64,000 nucleotides of DNA from Chryseobacterium suipulveris (lineage in GTDB: Bacteria; Bacteroidota; Bacteroidia; Flavobacteriales; Weeksellaceae): the NCBI RefSeq assembly GCF_022811685.1, contig NZ_CP094532.1:2071501-2135500 (forward strand). Direction: 5' to 3'. Under the pieces are notes generated by a model. The model worked only from the letters and a program-made list of their open reading frames with translations. It was not told where the DNA came from and made no database searches. A program made the position numbers and the translations under genes. Within the stretch, counting starts at the first letter, position 1; each line of letters begins with the position of its first letter. This document shows positions 8,455 through 17,643 of this stretch, in pieces.

Positions 8455-11007
8455 TTAGGTGCTTTGAGGATTTCTATTTTTGTAAAGCCAATAGATTCCG
8501 CCCAAACTCAGCAGCAAAAATAAACCAAACGCAATCATCGAAATCATTTTCCCCTTTGAAATTACGGCGGGTTCGAAAATCATTTTCACCACGTGGTTTC
8601 CGGCGGGAACGTGAACTGCCCTCAACAAATAATTGGCTTTGATATACGGAACCTCCTTGTCATCGACCAGCATTTTCCAACCTTTCGGATAATAAATTTC
8701 AGATATTACGGCGAGTTGCGGAGTTTTCGATTGGGTTTTGAATTCCAGTTCGTTGGCTTGATATTTCGTCAGATTAATTATCGCCGCAGAATCCTGCTGC
8801 AAAGGTTTTCCGTCGAAATAACTTTTGTCGTCTTTCGAAACAATCGCGGTTTGCTTCGTATCGACTTCACCAATCTGCTTAATTTCCTCATTCGGATTAT
8901 CGACAAACTTCACGTCAGAAACGAACCACGCATTTCCGTTCGCACCTGCATTAATAAGAGCTTCAGGTTTTTGTGCATCCCCGAAAATCATGTATTTCGT
9001 GTTCAGCATATTCAGAATTTTCGGAACTTTTACCGTGTCCATTTTGCTGAAATATTCGTTGATCAAATCATCATACCTTCTGAGTTTCACCGCGTGATAA
9101 CCGCCGATCGAAGATTTAAAGTAAGAGGTATTTGTCTCGCCAAACGTTCCCAAAACCTGGTTGTAAATTCGGTAATGCGTCTTGTCTTTTTCGGCGATGG
9201 TTTCCAAAGTTTTATTGACATTGGCATTGTCCAAAAGCGACCGCAAGTTGGCATTATCGCCCACTTTCTGCATCAGCAAATCCGAGTTTTCAGTCTGGAA
9301 AGGATTTTCAGTAAAGGTCTTGTCGATGAAGTTGGTGTCGTTCAAATACCGTTTGTTCACGCTCCACAAATCAAACAAACTCACCACTCCGATAATGATC
9401 AGCGCAATGTTCTGATTCATTTTTCCCTTTAAACTTAAAAATAGAACTCCCGCTGTAATTCCCACATAAACAATGGCTTTAATCGCATCAATTCTGAACA
9501 TTTTGAACCTTTCATCCACCAGGAAATCCAGAAGATAAGGGGGAAGATATGTTTTTTCGTTGGACGTGTAGAATCCTAAAAGCGATTTTCCGAAGAACAA
9601 AAGAATCAGCGTAATTCCCAAAACGGAAGCGGAAACGTAGGTTAAGATTTTCTTTTTGTAATCGTCGGTAAGGACATTTTCCTGCTTCGTTTCCGTTTCC
9701 GAACTGGAGTTAAAAAATCGGTAAAGTCCGACAATCGCGATCAGTGGGAAAAGCAATTCCACCACAACCAGAATCGAACTCGGCGCACGGAACTTGTTGT
9801 AAAACGGCACGAAGTCGATGAAGAAATCGGAAAGTGCCATAAAGTTACTTCCCCACGCTAAGGAAATAGTGAGAACCGATGCCGCCAAAATCCAGTATCT
9901 GTATTTTTTCCAGCCAAAGAAAAAACCAAGAATCGCGAGAAAAACTACCACTGCTCCTTGATAAGCTGGCCCCGAAGTTCCGGGTTGTTCTCCCCAATAA
10001 GTGAGCGACGAAAATCCTTTTGAGATCCTGTCCATCTCGGATTGCGAGGAAACGTTTTCCTGCACCATTTCCTGAACGCGGCTCATCATTCGGTCGGAAC
10101 CTTCCTCGTTGCTTGCTCCTCCCATCAATCTTGGGATGAAAAGGTTCAGCGTTTCGAGTTTTCCGTAGCTCCACATCAGCATCGATTCCTTGTCCATCCC
10201 CGATTTTCCCGAGGTGTGTTTTTCATGGTCGAGGATTTGCTTTCCACGCACAGTTTCGGTCACATACTCGGAGTTTGCCATAATTCTTTGCGAATTCATT
10301 CCGACTCCTAAAATCATTGCCAAAGCCAAAATTCCGTTTGAAATCCCAAAATGTTTCCACGAGATTTTTCCCTTGAACGCGCGGAACAGTTCGGAAAGGA
10401 ACAAAAATCCTAACGCAAGGAAAAGGTAATATGTCATCTGCGGATGGTTTGCTGCAACCTGAAGTCCCATAAACAGAGCGGTTACAATGAATCCGAGTAT
10501 ATATTTTTTGCGGATATAAACAAGAAGAATTCCTGCCAAAAGTGGCGCAAAATAGGCAACCGTGTGGATTTTCCCATTATGTCCCGCTGCAAGTGCAATG
10601 TAAAAATAGGTGGAAAGTCCGAAGAATGTCGCTCCCAAAATCGCGTATTTCCAGTTTCTCACGGCAACCAGACCGAGCAGGAAAAATCCTGAAAAAAGCA
10701 GGAAAAAATAGTTTGCGGGTTTCGGCAGAAAGTTCAACAGGTCATCCACTTTTTTGATTACATCGCCGCGAAACTGCGCTCCCATTTGGTATGTCGGCAT
10801 TCCGCCAAACATCGAGTCGCTCCAATACGTTTCTTCGCCGTTCTGCGCCCTGTAATCGAGCAATTCTTTTGCACCGCCTTTGTACTGCACAATATCGTGC
10901 TGAAAAAGTTGCTTCCCAGTGATCACAGGGTTTGCATAAACTACCGCGATGATGATGAACAGGACGATGCTGCCGATAATAAAAAATAAGTTTCTGTTTT
11001 TAGCCAT
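8455..11007 (-). CDS. YfhO-family membrane protein
   Basis: An 850-residue polytopic protein: a first helix at 8-28, then about ten further segments to residue 560, a soluble region, and one helix near the C-terminus. Features of the YfhO family are visible: HDIVQYKGGAKELLDYR early, SDSMFGGMPTYQM, and a late domain with EIYYPKGWKMLVDDKEVPY and VPAGNHVVKMIFEP. YfhO proteins are GT-C-like glycosyltransferases implicated in decorating cell-wall or lipid-linked glycans; the substrate in Bacteroidota is not established. The neighbouring glycosyltransferase fits a surface-glycan role. Confidence 0.85.
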   Translation of the reverse strand: MAKNRNLFFIIGSIVLFIIIAVVYANPVITGKQLFQHDIVQYKGGAKELLDYRAQNGEETYWSDSMFGGMPTYQMGAQFRGDVIKKVDDLLNFLPKPANYFFLLFSGFFLLGLVAVRNWKYAILGATFFGLSTYFYIALAAGHNGKIHTVAYFAPLLAGILLVYIRKKYILGFIVTALFMGLQVAANHPQMTYYLFLALGFLFLSELFRAFKGKISWKHFGISNGILALAMILGVGMNSQRIMANSEYVTETVRGKQILDHEKHTSGKSGMDKESMLMWSYGKLETLNLFIPRLMGGASNEEGSDRMMSRVQEMVQENVSSQSEMDRISKGFSSLTYWGEQPGTSGPAYQGAVVVFLAILGFFFGWKKYRYWILAASVLTISLAWGSNFMALSDFFIDFVPFYNKFRAPSSILVVVELLFPLIAIVGLYRFFNSSSETETKQENVLTDDYKKKILTYVSASVLGITLILLFFGKSLLGFYTSNEKTYLPPYLLDFLVDERFKMFRIDAIKAIVYVGITAGVLFLSLKGKMNQNIALIIIGVVSLFDLWSVNKRYLNDTNFIDKTFTENPFQTENSDLLMQKVGDNANLRSLLDNANVNKTLETIAEKDKTHYRIYNQVLGTFGETNTSYFKSSIGGYHAVKLRRYDDLINEYFSKMDTVKVPKILNMLNTKYMIFGDAQKPEALINAGANGNAWFVSDVKFVDNPNEEIKQIGEVDTKQTAIVSKDDKSYFDGKPLQQDSAAIINLTKYQANELEFKTQSKTPQLAVISEIYYPKGWKMLVDDKEVPYIKANYLLRAVHVPAGNHVVKMIFEPAVISKGKMISMIAFGLFLLLSLGGIYWLYKNRNPQST

Positions 11008-11056
11008 AGGTTTTTCTTGCGAAAACCCTTTCAGCGGTTTTCACTGAAAGGGTTTG

Positions 11057-11281
11057 TTATTTTTTCGAGAGATCTTCTTCTTTCACCTCCTCATAATCCA
11101 CAGTTTCGGCATCCCAGTTGAGTTTGGAATCCAGATTTTTCTTGGTTTTCTGCGCCGTCACATTTCCGTCATTCTGCTGTTTCGGAAATTTGTAGAACGC
11201 AGTGAAAAACATCCGCTTCAGGATATTCCAAAGGAAGAAAATGATAATCGTAGCGAGGATGAGTTCTAAAACGTACTTCAC
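11057..11281 (-). CDS. DUF4834 family protein
   Basis: A 74-residue protein with a single N-terminal membrane helix (MKYVLELILATIIIFFLW) followed by a basic and then acidic soluble tail. The length and pattern match the flavobacterial DUF4834 family, whose function is unknown. It lies between the DUF6263-like gene (15 bp upstream) and the YfhO gene (49 bp downstream), all on the minus strand, so cotranscription is likely. Family assignment is from recall. Confidence 0.65.
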   Translation of the reverse strand: MKYVLELILATIIIFFLWNILKRMFFTAFYKFPKQQNDGNVTAQKTKKNLDSKLNWDAETVDYEEVKEEDLSKK

Positions 11282-11296
11282 TTGAGCTTTACAAAT

Positions 11297-12349
11297 TTAG
11301 GGATTAACTATTACAGTCGAGTTCGACGAGGTTTTCATCGTTTGCGACTGCTTTCCGTCCGAAAGTGTTTCCGACTGGGTGGTTTTCACGTTCACCACCT
11401 GATTTTTGATCCAACCCGAATTTTGGTCGAGTTTAATGGTTCCGCTTTGCGAAAGTTCAGAACTCATCGAGCGAGTTACACCTTCGTGTGTTGCTTTGTC
11501 AGATTTCTTGGGAATTCCTCCTGAAACCGAAATTTCAGCGATTCCGTTGGCTACACTTTTCAGAACGTAGTTGGTGGTCAGTTTAACTTTTCCGTCGGGA
11601 GTTGCGTTTTCAGATTCGCTCCACTTCTCGCCAATCTTCACCCCTTTTTCTGGGAATAACAAAAGGTTTTTGGTAAACTGTTCCTTGAGCATTTTCTCGT
11701 TGAAACTTTCCTTGAAGCTGTTTACAAATTCGGTTTTCTGTTTCGCGTCTTTAATCACGCCGTTCAACGAACTGGAAACCTTTGTGTAAATCGGGTCAAA
11801 TCCAGTGATAGAAATTACTTTACCGTTTTGGTCCATCTTCATTTTGAGTGAATTTCCGACCAAAGCTTTGTTGACTTTCCACATCATTTTCAGTTGTTCT
11901 TCTTTCGGTTCCGCTTCTTTGGTATCTACCGCGATGGTTTTCCCTTTTGCAGTTTGCGCATTTCTTTTTCCCAAAAGGTTGATGGTAATATCATAAACTC
12001 TATTGGCAAAATCATTCACCATAAAGCCCATTTCATCGGTCGTTTCGCTGGTTCCACTTTGGGTTTGTCCGTTCGGTGCGGTTAAGGTTTGCACATCTTT
12101 CTGGATGGTTTTCAAAGGATAGGATTTTCCTTTTTCAAGGTTAAAGGTTTGTCGGTAAACCCCCGCCGAATCGTAGATCGCAAGAACAGGAACTGCAGCT
12201 GTCGCCGTCTCTGATTTCGCAGAATCTGCTGGAACTTCCACAGTAACGGTTTTGCCTGTTTCGGGATCGACTTTGGTGATGGTTTTTGTTTCTTTTTTGC
12301 ACGAAACCAGTGCTATGGATAAAAGCGCGACGGCTGTGATTTTTTTCAT
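11297..12349 (-). CDS. DUF6263-like lipoprotein
   Basis: A 350-residue secreted lipoprotein: signal MKKITAVALLSIALVSCKK with lipidation at Cys17, then a TKTITKVDPETGKTVTVEV linker and a beta-rich domain with NSGWIKNQ and a Ser/Thr-rich end. This architecture matches the DUF6263 proteins of Chryseobacterium-like bacteria. An in-frame ATG 17 codons upstream (12400) would bury the signal peptide, so 12349 is chosen. Function unknown; location predicted periplasmic, anchored in a membrane. Confidence 0.8.
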   Translation of the reverse strand: MKKITAVALLSIALVSCKKETKTITKVDPETGKTVTVEVPADSAKSETATAAVPVLAIYDSAGVYRQTFNLEKGKSYPLKTIQKDVQTLTAPNGQTQSGTSETTDEMGFMVNDFANRVYDITINLLGKRNAQTAKGKTIAVDTKEAEPKEEQLKMMWKVNKALVGNSLKMKMDQNGKVISITGFDPIYTKVSSSLNGVIKDAKQKTEFVNSFKESFNEKMLKEQFTKNLLLFPEKGVKIGEKWSESENATPDGKVKLTTNYVLKSVANGIAEISVSGGIPKKSDKATHEGVTRSMSSELSQSGTIKLDQNSGWIKNQVVNVKTTQSETLSDGKQSQTMKTSSNSTVIVNP

Positions 12350-12554
12350 TGAATCTAAGATATTTTTTTCTGTACGACTTCGTTTTTTGAAATCACGCAA
12401 ATTTAAGGTAATTATTTTTAGCTGTGCTTTGTTGCGCTTTAGTTTAACTAAATTTTAAAGGTTTTCGTTCGGCTGCGAAATGATCTTAAAGATTATACTA
12501 ATGATGAGGGTTTTTCTTGCCACAAATGCACGAATTTCACTTCCTGTAACTATT

Positions 12555-12581
12555 CCTTCAAGGTTTCCAAAACCTTGAAGG
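12555..12581. repeat. perfect 12-bp inverted repeat
   Basis: CCTTCAAGGTTT and AAACCTTGAAGG enclose a 3-base loop. It lies in the 306-bp non-coding gap 12350-12655 together with the terminator at 12608-12634; otherwise the gap shows nothing gene-like. It may be a second terminator for the minus-strand gene at 12656, though the T-run is weak. Confidence 0.5.
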
Positions 12582-12607
12582 ATTGTTTAACGTTTCACCA
12601 ACGACTA

Positions 12608-12634
12608 TAAAAAAAACGGACTTTTGTCCGTTTA
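12608..12634 (-). terminator. intrinsic terminator of the SRPBCC gene
   Basis: On the minus strand AACGGAC, a 4-base loop and GTCCGTT are followed by a run of eight T. It lies 22 bp after the stop codon of the gene at 12656. Confidence 0.8.
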
Positions 12635-12655
12635 CTTATTGAAGTTTTCAGTGTT

Positions 12656-13135
12656 TTACTTCTCCTGCTCTACGATGGATTTCAGTTTTTTCAGTCCGCT
12701 TCCGTAGGATTTTTCCATTTGGCTGTCCATCATCAATTTCATCAGGTTCATCGGGTAATCCAGCTCGCAATCCATCGTCCAGGTTACTTTGGTTTGGTTT
12801 CCTTCGGGACTCAGGATCAGGTCGGAAGTGGCGTCGCTTTCAAACGGTTTCACGAATACCATTTTGGTGGACTGTTTCTGATTCGGAACCAATGCTGTAA
12901 TTTCGTGGCAACCTTGTCCAGATTCTTTGTTTCCGTTCCAACAGTACTTATCGCCCACTTCACCCGAAGTTCCGCTGTAGTCGAGTTGAAGTCCAGGATC
13001 CATTTCTAGCCACGGATTCCATTGGTTGAACGCCTTCATCGAACTCATGTGCGGATAAATTTTTTCAATAGGAGCATTGATCACCGTCGATGTTTCAAAA
13101 TGATACTTTTTGCCCACCGCAAACATCGCGATCAC
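12656..13135 (-). CDS. SRPBCC (START/Bet v1-like) protein with 5' frameshift
   Basis: A hydrophobic-ligand-pocket domain of the polyketide cyclase type: TSTVINAPIEKIYPHMSSMKAFNQWNPW at the start and a C-terminal helix (MEKSYGSGLKKLKSIVEQ). Relatives begin with a membrane anchor. Here ATG at 13179 opens MKKFLYFLLAIVA and then hits TAG, while the downstream frame supplies LAVIAMFAVGKKYHF. Adding one T near 13140 would join the two into a normal anchored protein. As it stands translation could only start at GTG 13135 or ATG 13126, losing the anchor. It may be a real mutation or a sequence error. Confidence 0.7.
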   Translation of the reverse strand: MIAMFAVGKKYHFETSTVINAPIEKIYPHMSSMKAFNQWNPWLEMDPGLQLDYSGTSGEVGDKYCWNGNKESGQGCHEITALVPNQKQSTKMVFVKPFESDATSDLILSPEGNQTKVTWTMDCELDYPMNLMKLMMDSQMEKSYGSGLKKLKSIVEQEK

Positions 13136-13268
13136 CGCTAAGCAACGATTGCCAAAAGAAAGTATAGGAATTTTTTCATAATAGTTTAATTTTTAAAGCA
13201 AAGGTAAATTTAATTTTTGAGTAAATTTGTACAGTGCTTGTGAACAAAGCATTTTTAATCAAGATACT

Positions 13269-15410
13269 ATGAACAATCCCCTTTTACAAAAATTCAACAC
13301 TCCTTATCATACCGCACCTTTTAACGAGATTAAAGAAGAGCACTATCTTCCCGCATTTCAGGAACTGATTAAAATTTCAGAGAAAGAAATCGACGAGATC
13401 GTCAATAATCCAGAGGAACCCACTTTTTCAAACGTGATCGAAGCACTCGCTTTTTCGGGCGAAAAATTGGATGTGGTTTCCAACATTTTCTTTAACCTTA
13501 ATTCCGCGGAAACCAACGACGAAATACAGAAAATCGCTCAGGAAGTTTCACCGATGCTCACCGAATTTTCAGCGAAGATTTCACAAAACGAAAAACTTTT
13601 CGCAAAAATCAAAAAGGTTTATGATGAGTGGAATTCCCCTCCTTTGGAGGGGTGGTCGAGCCAAAGGCGAGATCGGGGTGGTTCTAAAGAATTAACCGAA
13701 GAACAGCAAATGCTCCTCAACGAAACCTACAAAGGTTTTGTAAGAAGCGGCGCACTTCTGAACGAAGCTGACAAAGAGCGGTTCAAGGAAATCTCGATTG
13801 AACTGTCGAAAAAATCGCTACAGTTTGGGCAAAATGTTCTGGCGGAAACCAACAATTATTTTAAACACATTACCGACGAAAAAGAATTGGCAGGAATTCC
13901 CGAACCGATTCTGCAACAATACCGCGAAGAAGCGAAAGAACGAATGCTCGACGGATTTGTGGTGACTTTGCAATATCCAAGTTATATTCCGCTGATGACT
14001 TATGCCGAAAACCGTGAGTTGAGGAAAGAACTTGCTTTAGCCAATGGAAAAAAGGGTTTCCAAAATAATGAGTTTGACAACCAGAACCTCATCAAAGAAA
14101 TCATTAAACTTAAGCAGGAAAAAGCCCAACTTCTCGGCTATCACTCGTTTGCCGATTTTGTTCTGGAAGAAAGAATGGCGAAATCCCCGGTGAAAGTCAA
14201 CGAATTTCTGAACGAACTTTTGGTAAAGGCAAAACCTTACGCCGAAAAAGAGATTTCGGAATTAAGGCAACTCGCAAAAACCGATGGAATCGAACAAATG
14301 GAAAGTTACGACCACGCTTTCTACGCCGAAAAACTTCGCAAACAAAAATTCGACCTGAACGACGAGGAACTGAAACCATATTTCGAACTTGAAAAAGTGC
14401 AGGAAGCCGTTTTCAGTTTGGCAAAAAAACTATTCGGACTCGATTTTGTGGAAGTGAGCAATATTCCCAAGTATCATGCGGAGGTGAAAACGTATGAAAT
14501 TTTTGAAGAACCAAGTAAAAAGAGCCAAGAGCCAAGTGAAAATCCGGCAATCGGTAATCAGCAATTAGCAGAGCCGAAAGCCGAAAGCCGTTTGCTGAAA
14601 GCAATTTTATACGTCGACTACCATCCACGAAAAGGAAAACGCGCAGGAGCTTGGATGACGAGTTTTAAAAACCAATTTAAGAAAGATGGCGAAAATTCCC
14701 GACCGCATATTTCGGTGGTGTGCAACTTTTCGAAGCCAACCGCCGATACACCGAGCTTGCTGACTTTCCAGGAAGTAACGACCCTTTTCCACGAATTCGG
14801 TCACGCTTTGCACGGAATTTTAGCAGATACCGTTTATCCGAATCTTTCGGGAACTTCGGTGAAATGGGATTTTGTGGAGCTACCTTCGCAGTTTCTCGAG
14901 AATTACTGTTACGAACCCGAGTTCTTGAAAACTTTTGCCAAACATTGTCAAACGGGAGAAGTTTTGCCAGATGAAAAAATTCAGAAGATCTCTGATTCCA
15001 AAAATTTTATGGAAGGTTACCAAACTTTAAGACAACTCGGTTTTGGAATTCTTGATCTTGCTTACCACACAAATCCTGAAAAAGTTGGCGATATCAAAAC
15101 CTTTGAAGTAGATGAAACCAAAGCAACAAATCTTTACCCTTCAAATCCTGAAACCGTGATGAGCACGAGCTTTTCACATATTTTTCAGGGTGGCTATTCT
15201 GCGGGATATTATTCCTACAAATGGGCAGAAGTTTTGGATGCAGATGCTTTTCAGTACTTTAAGGAAAACGGAATCTTCAACCCAGAAATCGCGGCGAAAT
15301 ACAAAATTTTACTTTCCTCGGGCGGAACGAAAGATCCGATGGAACTGTATAAGAATTTCAGAGGAAGCGAACCGAAAGTGGAGAGTTTGCTGAAACGTGC
15401 TTTTGGGTAA
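13269..15410 (+). CDS. M3-family metallopeptidase (peptidyl-dipeptidase Dcp-like)
   Basis: A 713-residue zinc peptidase with HEFGHALHG (zinc ligands His508 and His512, catalytic Glu509) and the downstream glutamate in VELPSQFLE. The length matches Dcp/OpdA-type enzymes, which cleave dipeptides or short peptides. No signal peptide is visible. ATG at 13269 begins MNNPLLQKFNTPYHTAPF, a family-typical start; the in-frame TTG/ATG-like codons upstream are not needed. Two in-frame repeat insertions are present: about 17 residues (SPPLEGWSSQRRDRGG) at 13632-13683 and about 25 (KKSQEPSENPAIGNQQ and on) at 14511-14590, both in loops outside the active site. Confidence 0.9.
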   Translation: MNNPLLQKFNTPYHTAPFNEIKEEHYLPAFQELIKISEKEIDEIVNNPEEPTFSNVIEALAFSGEKLDVVSNIFFNLNSAETNDEIQKIAQEVSPMLTEFSAKISQNEKLFAKIKKVYDEWNSPPLEGWSSQRRDRGGSKELTEEQQMLLNETYKGFVRSGALLNEADKERFKEISIELSKKSLQFGQNVLAETNNYFKHITDEKELAGIPEPILQQYREEAKERMLDGFVVTLQYPSYIPLMTYAENRELRKELALANGKKGFQNNEFDNQNLIKEIIKLKQEKAQLLGYHSFADFVLEERMAKSPVKVNEFLNELLVKAKPYAEKEISELRQLAKTDGIEQMESYDHAFYAEKLRKQKFDLNDEELKPYFELEKVQEAVFSLAKKLFGLDFVEVSNIPKYHAEVKTYEIFEEPSKKSQEPSENPAIGNQQLAEPKAESRLLKAILYVDYHPRKGKRAGAWMTSFKNQFKKDGENSRPHISVVCNFSKPTADTPSLLTFQEVTTLFHEFGHALHGILADTVYPNLSGTSVKWDFVELPSQFLENYCYEPEFLKTFAKHCQTGEVLPDEKIQKISDSKNFMEGYQTLRQLGFGILDLAYHTNPEKVGDIKTFEVDETKATNLYPSNPETVMSTSFSHIFQGGYSAGYYSYKWAEVLDADAFQYFKENGIFNPEIAAKYKILLSSGGTKDPMELYKNFRGSEPKVESLLKRAFG
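13632..13683. repeat. palindromic repeat inserted in the M3 peptidase gene
   Basis: CCCCTCCTTTGGAGGGG followed by TGGTCGAG, a spacer, and GAGATCGGGGTGGTT. The same element lies in reverse orientation in non-coding DNA at 18315-18366, differing mainly in the spacer (TCGTCGAAGACGA instead of GAGCCAAAGGCGA). Its length keeps the peptidase frame open. Confidence 0.85.
14511..14590. repeat. word-repeat inserted in the M3 peptidase gene
   Basis: AGCCAAGAGCCAAGTG, GGCAATCGGTAATCAGCAAT and GCCGAAAGCCGAAAGCC are the same kind of words that fill intergenic gaps (for example GCCGATTGCCGATTGCC near 51500). It is translated as a hydrophilic insert before LLKAILYVDY. Confidence 0.7.
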
Positions 15411-15426
15411 TTGTAAAGAAAAACCC

Positions 15427-15669
15427 TTATGAATTGTTGGAACTTTTCTTTTTCTGACGCAACACGTAAAGGTAGAGACTTTCGACTTTTGCTCGCGCCC
15501 ACGGTGTTTTTCGTAGAAACTTCAAAGAAGAACTGATACTGGGATTGTCAGTAAAACATCTGATGTTGATTTGTTTGCCCAAATCTTCGAAACCATTGTA
15601 ATACTCAACTAATTCTTCCAAAATAGCATCTAATCTTTTGCCGTGTAGAGGGTCTTTTGAATTTAGCAT
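15427..15669 (-). CDS. VF530 family DNA-binding protein
   Basis: An 80-residue protein matching the VF530/DUF2132 family: KDPLHGKRLDAILEELVEYY near the start and CFTDNPSISSSLKFLRKTPWAR in the middle. The family adopts a small helical fold reported to bind DNA; its physiological role is not known. It converges with the M3 peptidase gene, with 16 bp between stops. The C-terminus is basic (RQKKKSSNNS). Confidence 0.85.
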   Translation of the reverse strand: MLNSKDPLHGKRLDAILEELVEYYNGFEDLGKQINIRCFTDNPSISSSLKFLRKTPWARAKVESLYLYVLRQKKKSSNNS

Positions 15670-15704
15670 TATTTTTAAAACAATTTAGAGAATGTTTAAA
15701 TATT

Positions 15705-15808
15705 CAAAATAAACCTAAATTTGATTACCCCGACCCTAAAAGGAGCAAATTCAGGTTTATTTTGAAGGAAATTTTCCGCCCTTTAGGGTCGGGGTAAAGA
15801 AAATTTCC
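15705..15808. repeat. paired hairpins with ACCCC/CCCTAAA core
   Basis: Two adjacent hairpins. The first (15705-15764) has CAAAATAAACCT arms, the second (15767-15808) GGAAATTTTC arms; each carries the core TTACCCCGACCCTAAA (reversed in the second) at its apex. The same composite occurs in opposite orientation at 61734-61836. It lies 3' of both the VF530 and flippase-like genes and could terminate transcription. Confidence 0.8.
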
Positions 15809-15856
15809 GATATAATATTTTCTTGAATGAAATTTAAATGGTCTCTTAGTCGGTTA

Positions 15857-16885
15857 TTATTTAACATTTCTTGCCTTCGCCAAAACAGGAATCGAGATCA
15901 CGCCCATCACGATCATAATGACCAACTGCATCGTGTGTGAAATGAAAGCGTAAGAAAGTCCAAATTCGCCGCCTTCCTCCGGATTTTTCCCCATCGAGAG
16001 AAAGAGCGCCATAATTCCCAGTTTCAAGGCAAAGTGGAACGCACCGATTCCGCCGGAAGCGGGAACCATCATTCCCAAAGTTCCGACAACGATGATGAAG
16101 AAACCGTCAGCAATCGTAAAATTGGAAGTTTCAGGAAGTGAGAAACAAACGAGATATGCCGCAAGATAATAGCAGATCCAAATCGCGACAGAAAGCCATA
16201 TAAACTTAAATTTCTGCTTTAATTTAAAGATGGAAGTCAACCCGTGGAAAATTCCTTTCCCGAAATCGACCACTTTTCTGTAGAGAGCAAATTTTTCTAA
16301 ATTCTTCCTTAAGATAAACATCAAAATTCCCACAACCAAAGCGATTCCGATAATGATGTACAACAAATTTCCCGTTTCGGGTTCAGCCGAATTTCCTTTT
16401 TCCTGGGTTACATATTTGTAGAAAGCGAGAATCGCGTCGTATTTAAAAATCAAAGTCAGTCCCAAAAAACCGCCCATGCAAACCAAATCCACCACTCTTT
16501 CGAGAATGATGGTGCCGAATGATTTTTCCACGGGAACTTTCTCCACTCCGAAAAGTGCGGTCGAACGCGCCAGTTCACCGCTTCTGGGAATGGTGAGGTT
16601 CATTAAATAACCGAAAGAAATCGTCCAAAACGAGTTGGAATTAGAGATTTTATAACCGAGTGGTTCCAAAAGCAGATTCCACCGAACGGCACGAAACCAG
16701 TACGCCAAAATCCCGAAAACCGCAGCAGCGAACACCCAGAAATAATTGGCTTTCGCGAAATATCCCGCAATCTTTTTAAACTCCAAACCGCGCACAGCCA
16801 ACCACATAAAAAAAATCGCAATAGCCAGAGAAACTGCGATGGTGAGAAACGTTTTAAGTGGACTTGATTTTTTGCTTTCTTCCAA
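15857..16885 (-). CDS. flippase-like / LPG synthase TM-domain family protein
   Basis: A 342-residue inner-membrane protein with about eight helices, belonging to the UPF0104/lysylphosphatidylglycerol-synthase transmembrane family. Visible family features are YWFRAVRWNLLLEPLG, LTIPRSGELARSTAL near residue 95 and MMVPASGGIGAFHFAL near residue 270. The catalytic domain of MprF is absent, so lipid or isoprenoid-carrier translocation is the likely type of activity, not amino-acid transfer. It starts 10 bp after panD on the same strand, so the two are probably cotranscribed. Confidence 0.85.
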   Translation of the reverse strand: MEESKKSSPLKTFLTIAVSLAIAIFFMWLAVRGLEFKKIAGYFAKANYFWVFAAAVFGILAYWFRAVRWNLLLEPLGYKISNSNSFWTISFGYLMNLTIPRSGELARSTALFGVEKVPVEKSFGTIILERVVDLVCMGGFLGLTLIFKYDAILAFYKYVTQEKGNSAEPETGNLLYIIIGIALVVGILMFILRKNLEKFALYRKVVDFGKGIFHGLTSIFKLKQKFKFIWLSVAIWICYYLAAYLVCFSLPETSNFTIADGFFIIVVGTLGMMVPASGGIGAFHFALKLGIMALFLSMGKNPEEGGEFGLSYAFISHTMQLVIMIVMGVISIPVLAKARNVK

Positions 16886-16895
16886 AATAAGAGGA

Positions 16896-17246
16896 TTAAG
16901 TCAGGAGATTGGTTTTCTCGTCGGGGAAAATAATTTTGGGCTGGAAAGTTTTCGCTTCTTCAGGCGTTATCTGCGCATACGAGATGATGATGATGATGTC
17001 GCCTTTCTGCACGCGTCTTGCAGCAGGTCCGTTCAAGCAGATTTCGCCCGATTTTCTTTTTCCCTTGATTGCATAGGTATCGAATCTTTCGCCATTGTTG
17101 ACGTTCACGATATAAACCCTTTCCCCAACCATGATTCCTGAAGCTTCCAAAAGGTCTTCGTCGATGGTGATGCTCCCAATATAATTAAGGTCGGATTCGG
17201 TTACACGAACGCGGTGAATCTTCGACTTGAACACTTCAATTAACAT
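16896..17246 (-). CDS. panD: aspartate 1-decarboxylase
   Basis: A 116-residue pyruvoyl-enzyme precursor that makes beta-alanine from aspartate for pantothenate and CoA synthesis. The self-cleavage site is in [10 protein letters not shown] (Gly24-Ser25, where Ser25 becomes the pyruvoyl group). Other conserved pieces are [27 protein letters not shown] and IIIISYA. The length is normal. It is upstream of and close to the flippase-like gene. Confidence 0.95.
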   Translation of the reverse strand: MLIEVFKSKIHRVRVTESDLNYIGSITIDEDLLEASGIMVGERVYIVNVNNGERFDTYAIKGKRKSGEICLNGPAARRVQKGDIIIIISYAQITPEEAKTFQPKIIFPDEKTNLLT

Positions 17247-17578
17247 GGCGCAAATTTAACCATTTAAATCAAAAACAAAGTTTTTTTTATGTTTTTTGCA
17301 GATAAATATAGAATTTGAAATTACGAAACACATAATCTATCAGCAGCTTATGCCAATTAATCACAAAGAAACGCGAAAAAACACCATTCTTTTCACATCA
17401 GATTAAATAATTCGTAATTATCAAAACATTTATTAACCAATCACAAACATTCGATGGATAAAGGGATTGGCACGAAATTAGCTTCGGGGAACATTGATTA
17501 TCAGCAAAAAGTGCAATTTAGAACTTTTCGTTAATTCTATGAATATTATCAATTTTTAATTAAATTTTCGTAAAAGAT

Positions 17579-17608
17579 TTGCACAATATGAAAATTGTTT
17601 TATATTTG
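17579..17608 (+). promoter_or_regulatory. Bacteroidota-type promoter of the HU gene
   Basis: A -33 element TTTG (TTG at 17579-17581) and a -7 element TATATTTG at 17601-17608 are 19 bp apart, matching the TTTG/TAnnTTTG consensus of the Bacteroidota sigma factor. The HU start at 17644 would have a leader of about 30 nt. The rest of the gap 17247-17578 is AT-rich without a visible gene. Confidence 0.8.
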
Positions 17609-17643
17609 CTATAGCATTAAAACTAACCTTAATAATTAATATT

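Noticed and set aside
8593..9432. 279-codon ORF on the plus strand opposite the YfhO gene
   Set aside because: It lies entirely antisense to a well-supported conserved gene and shows no recognisable protein features.
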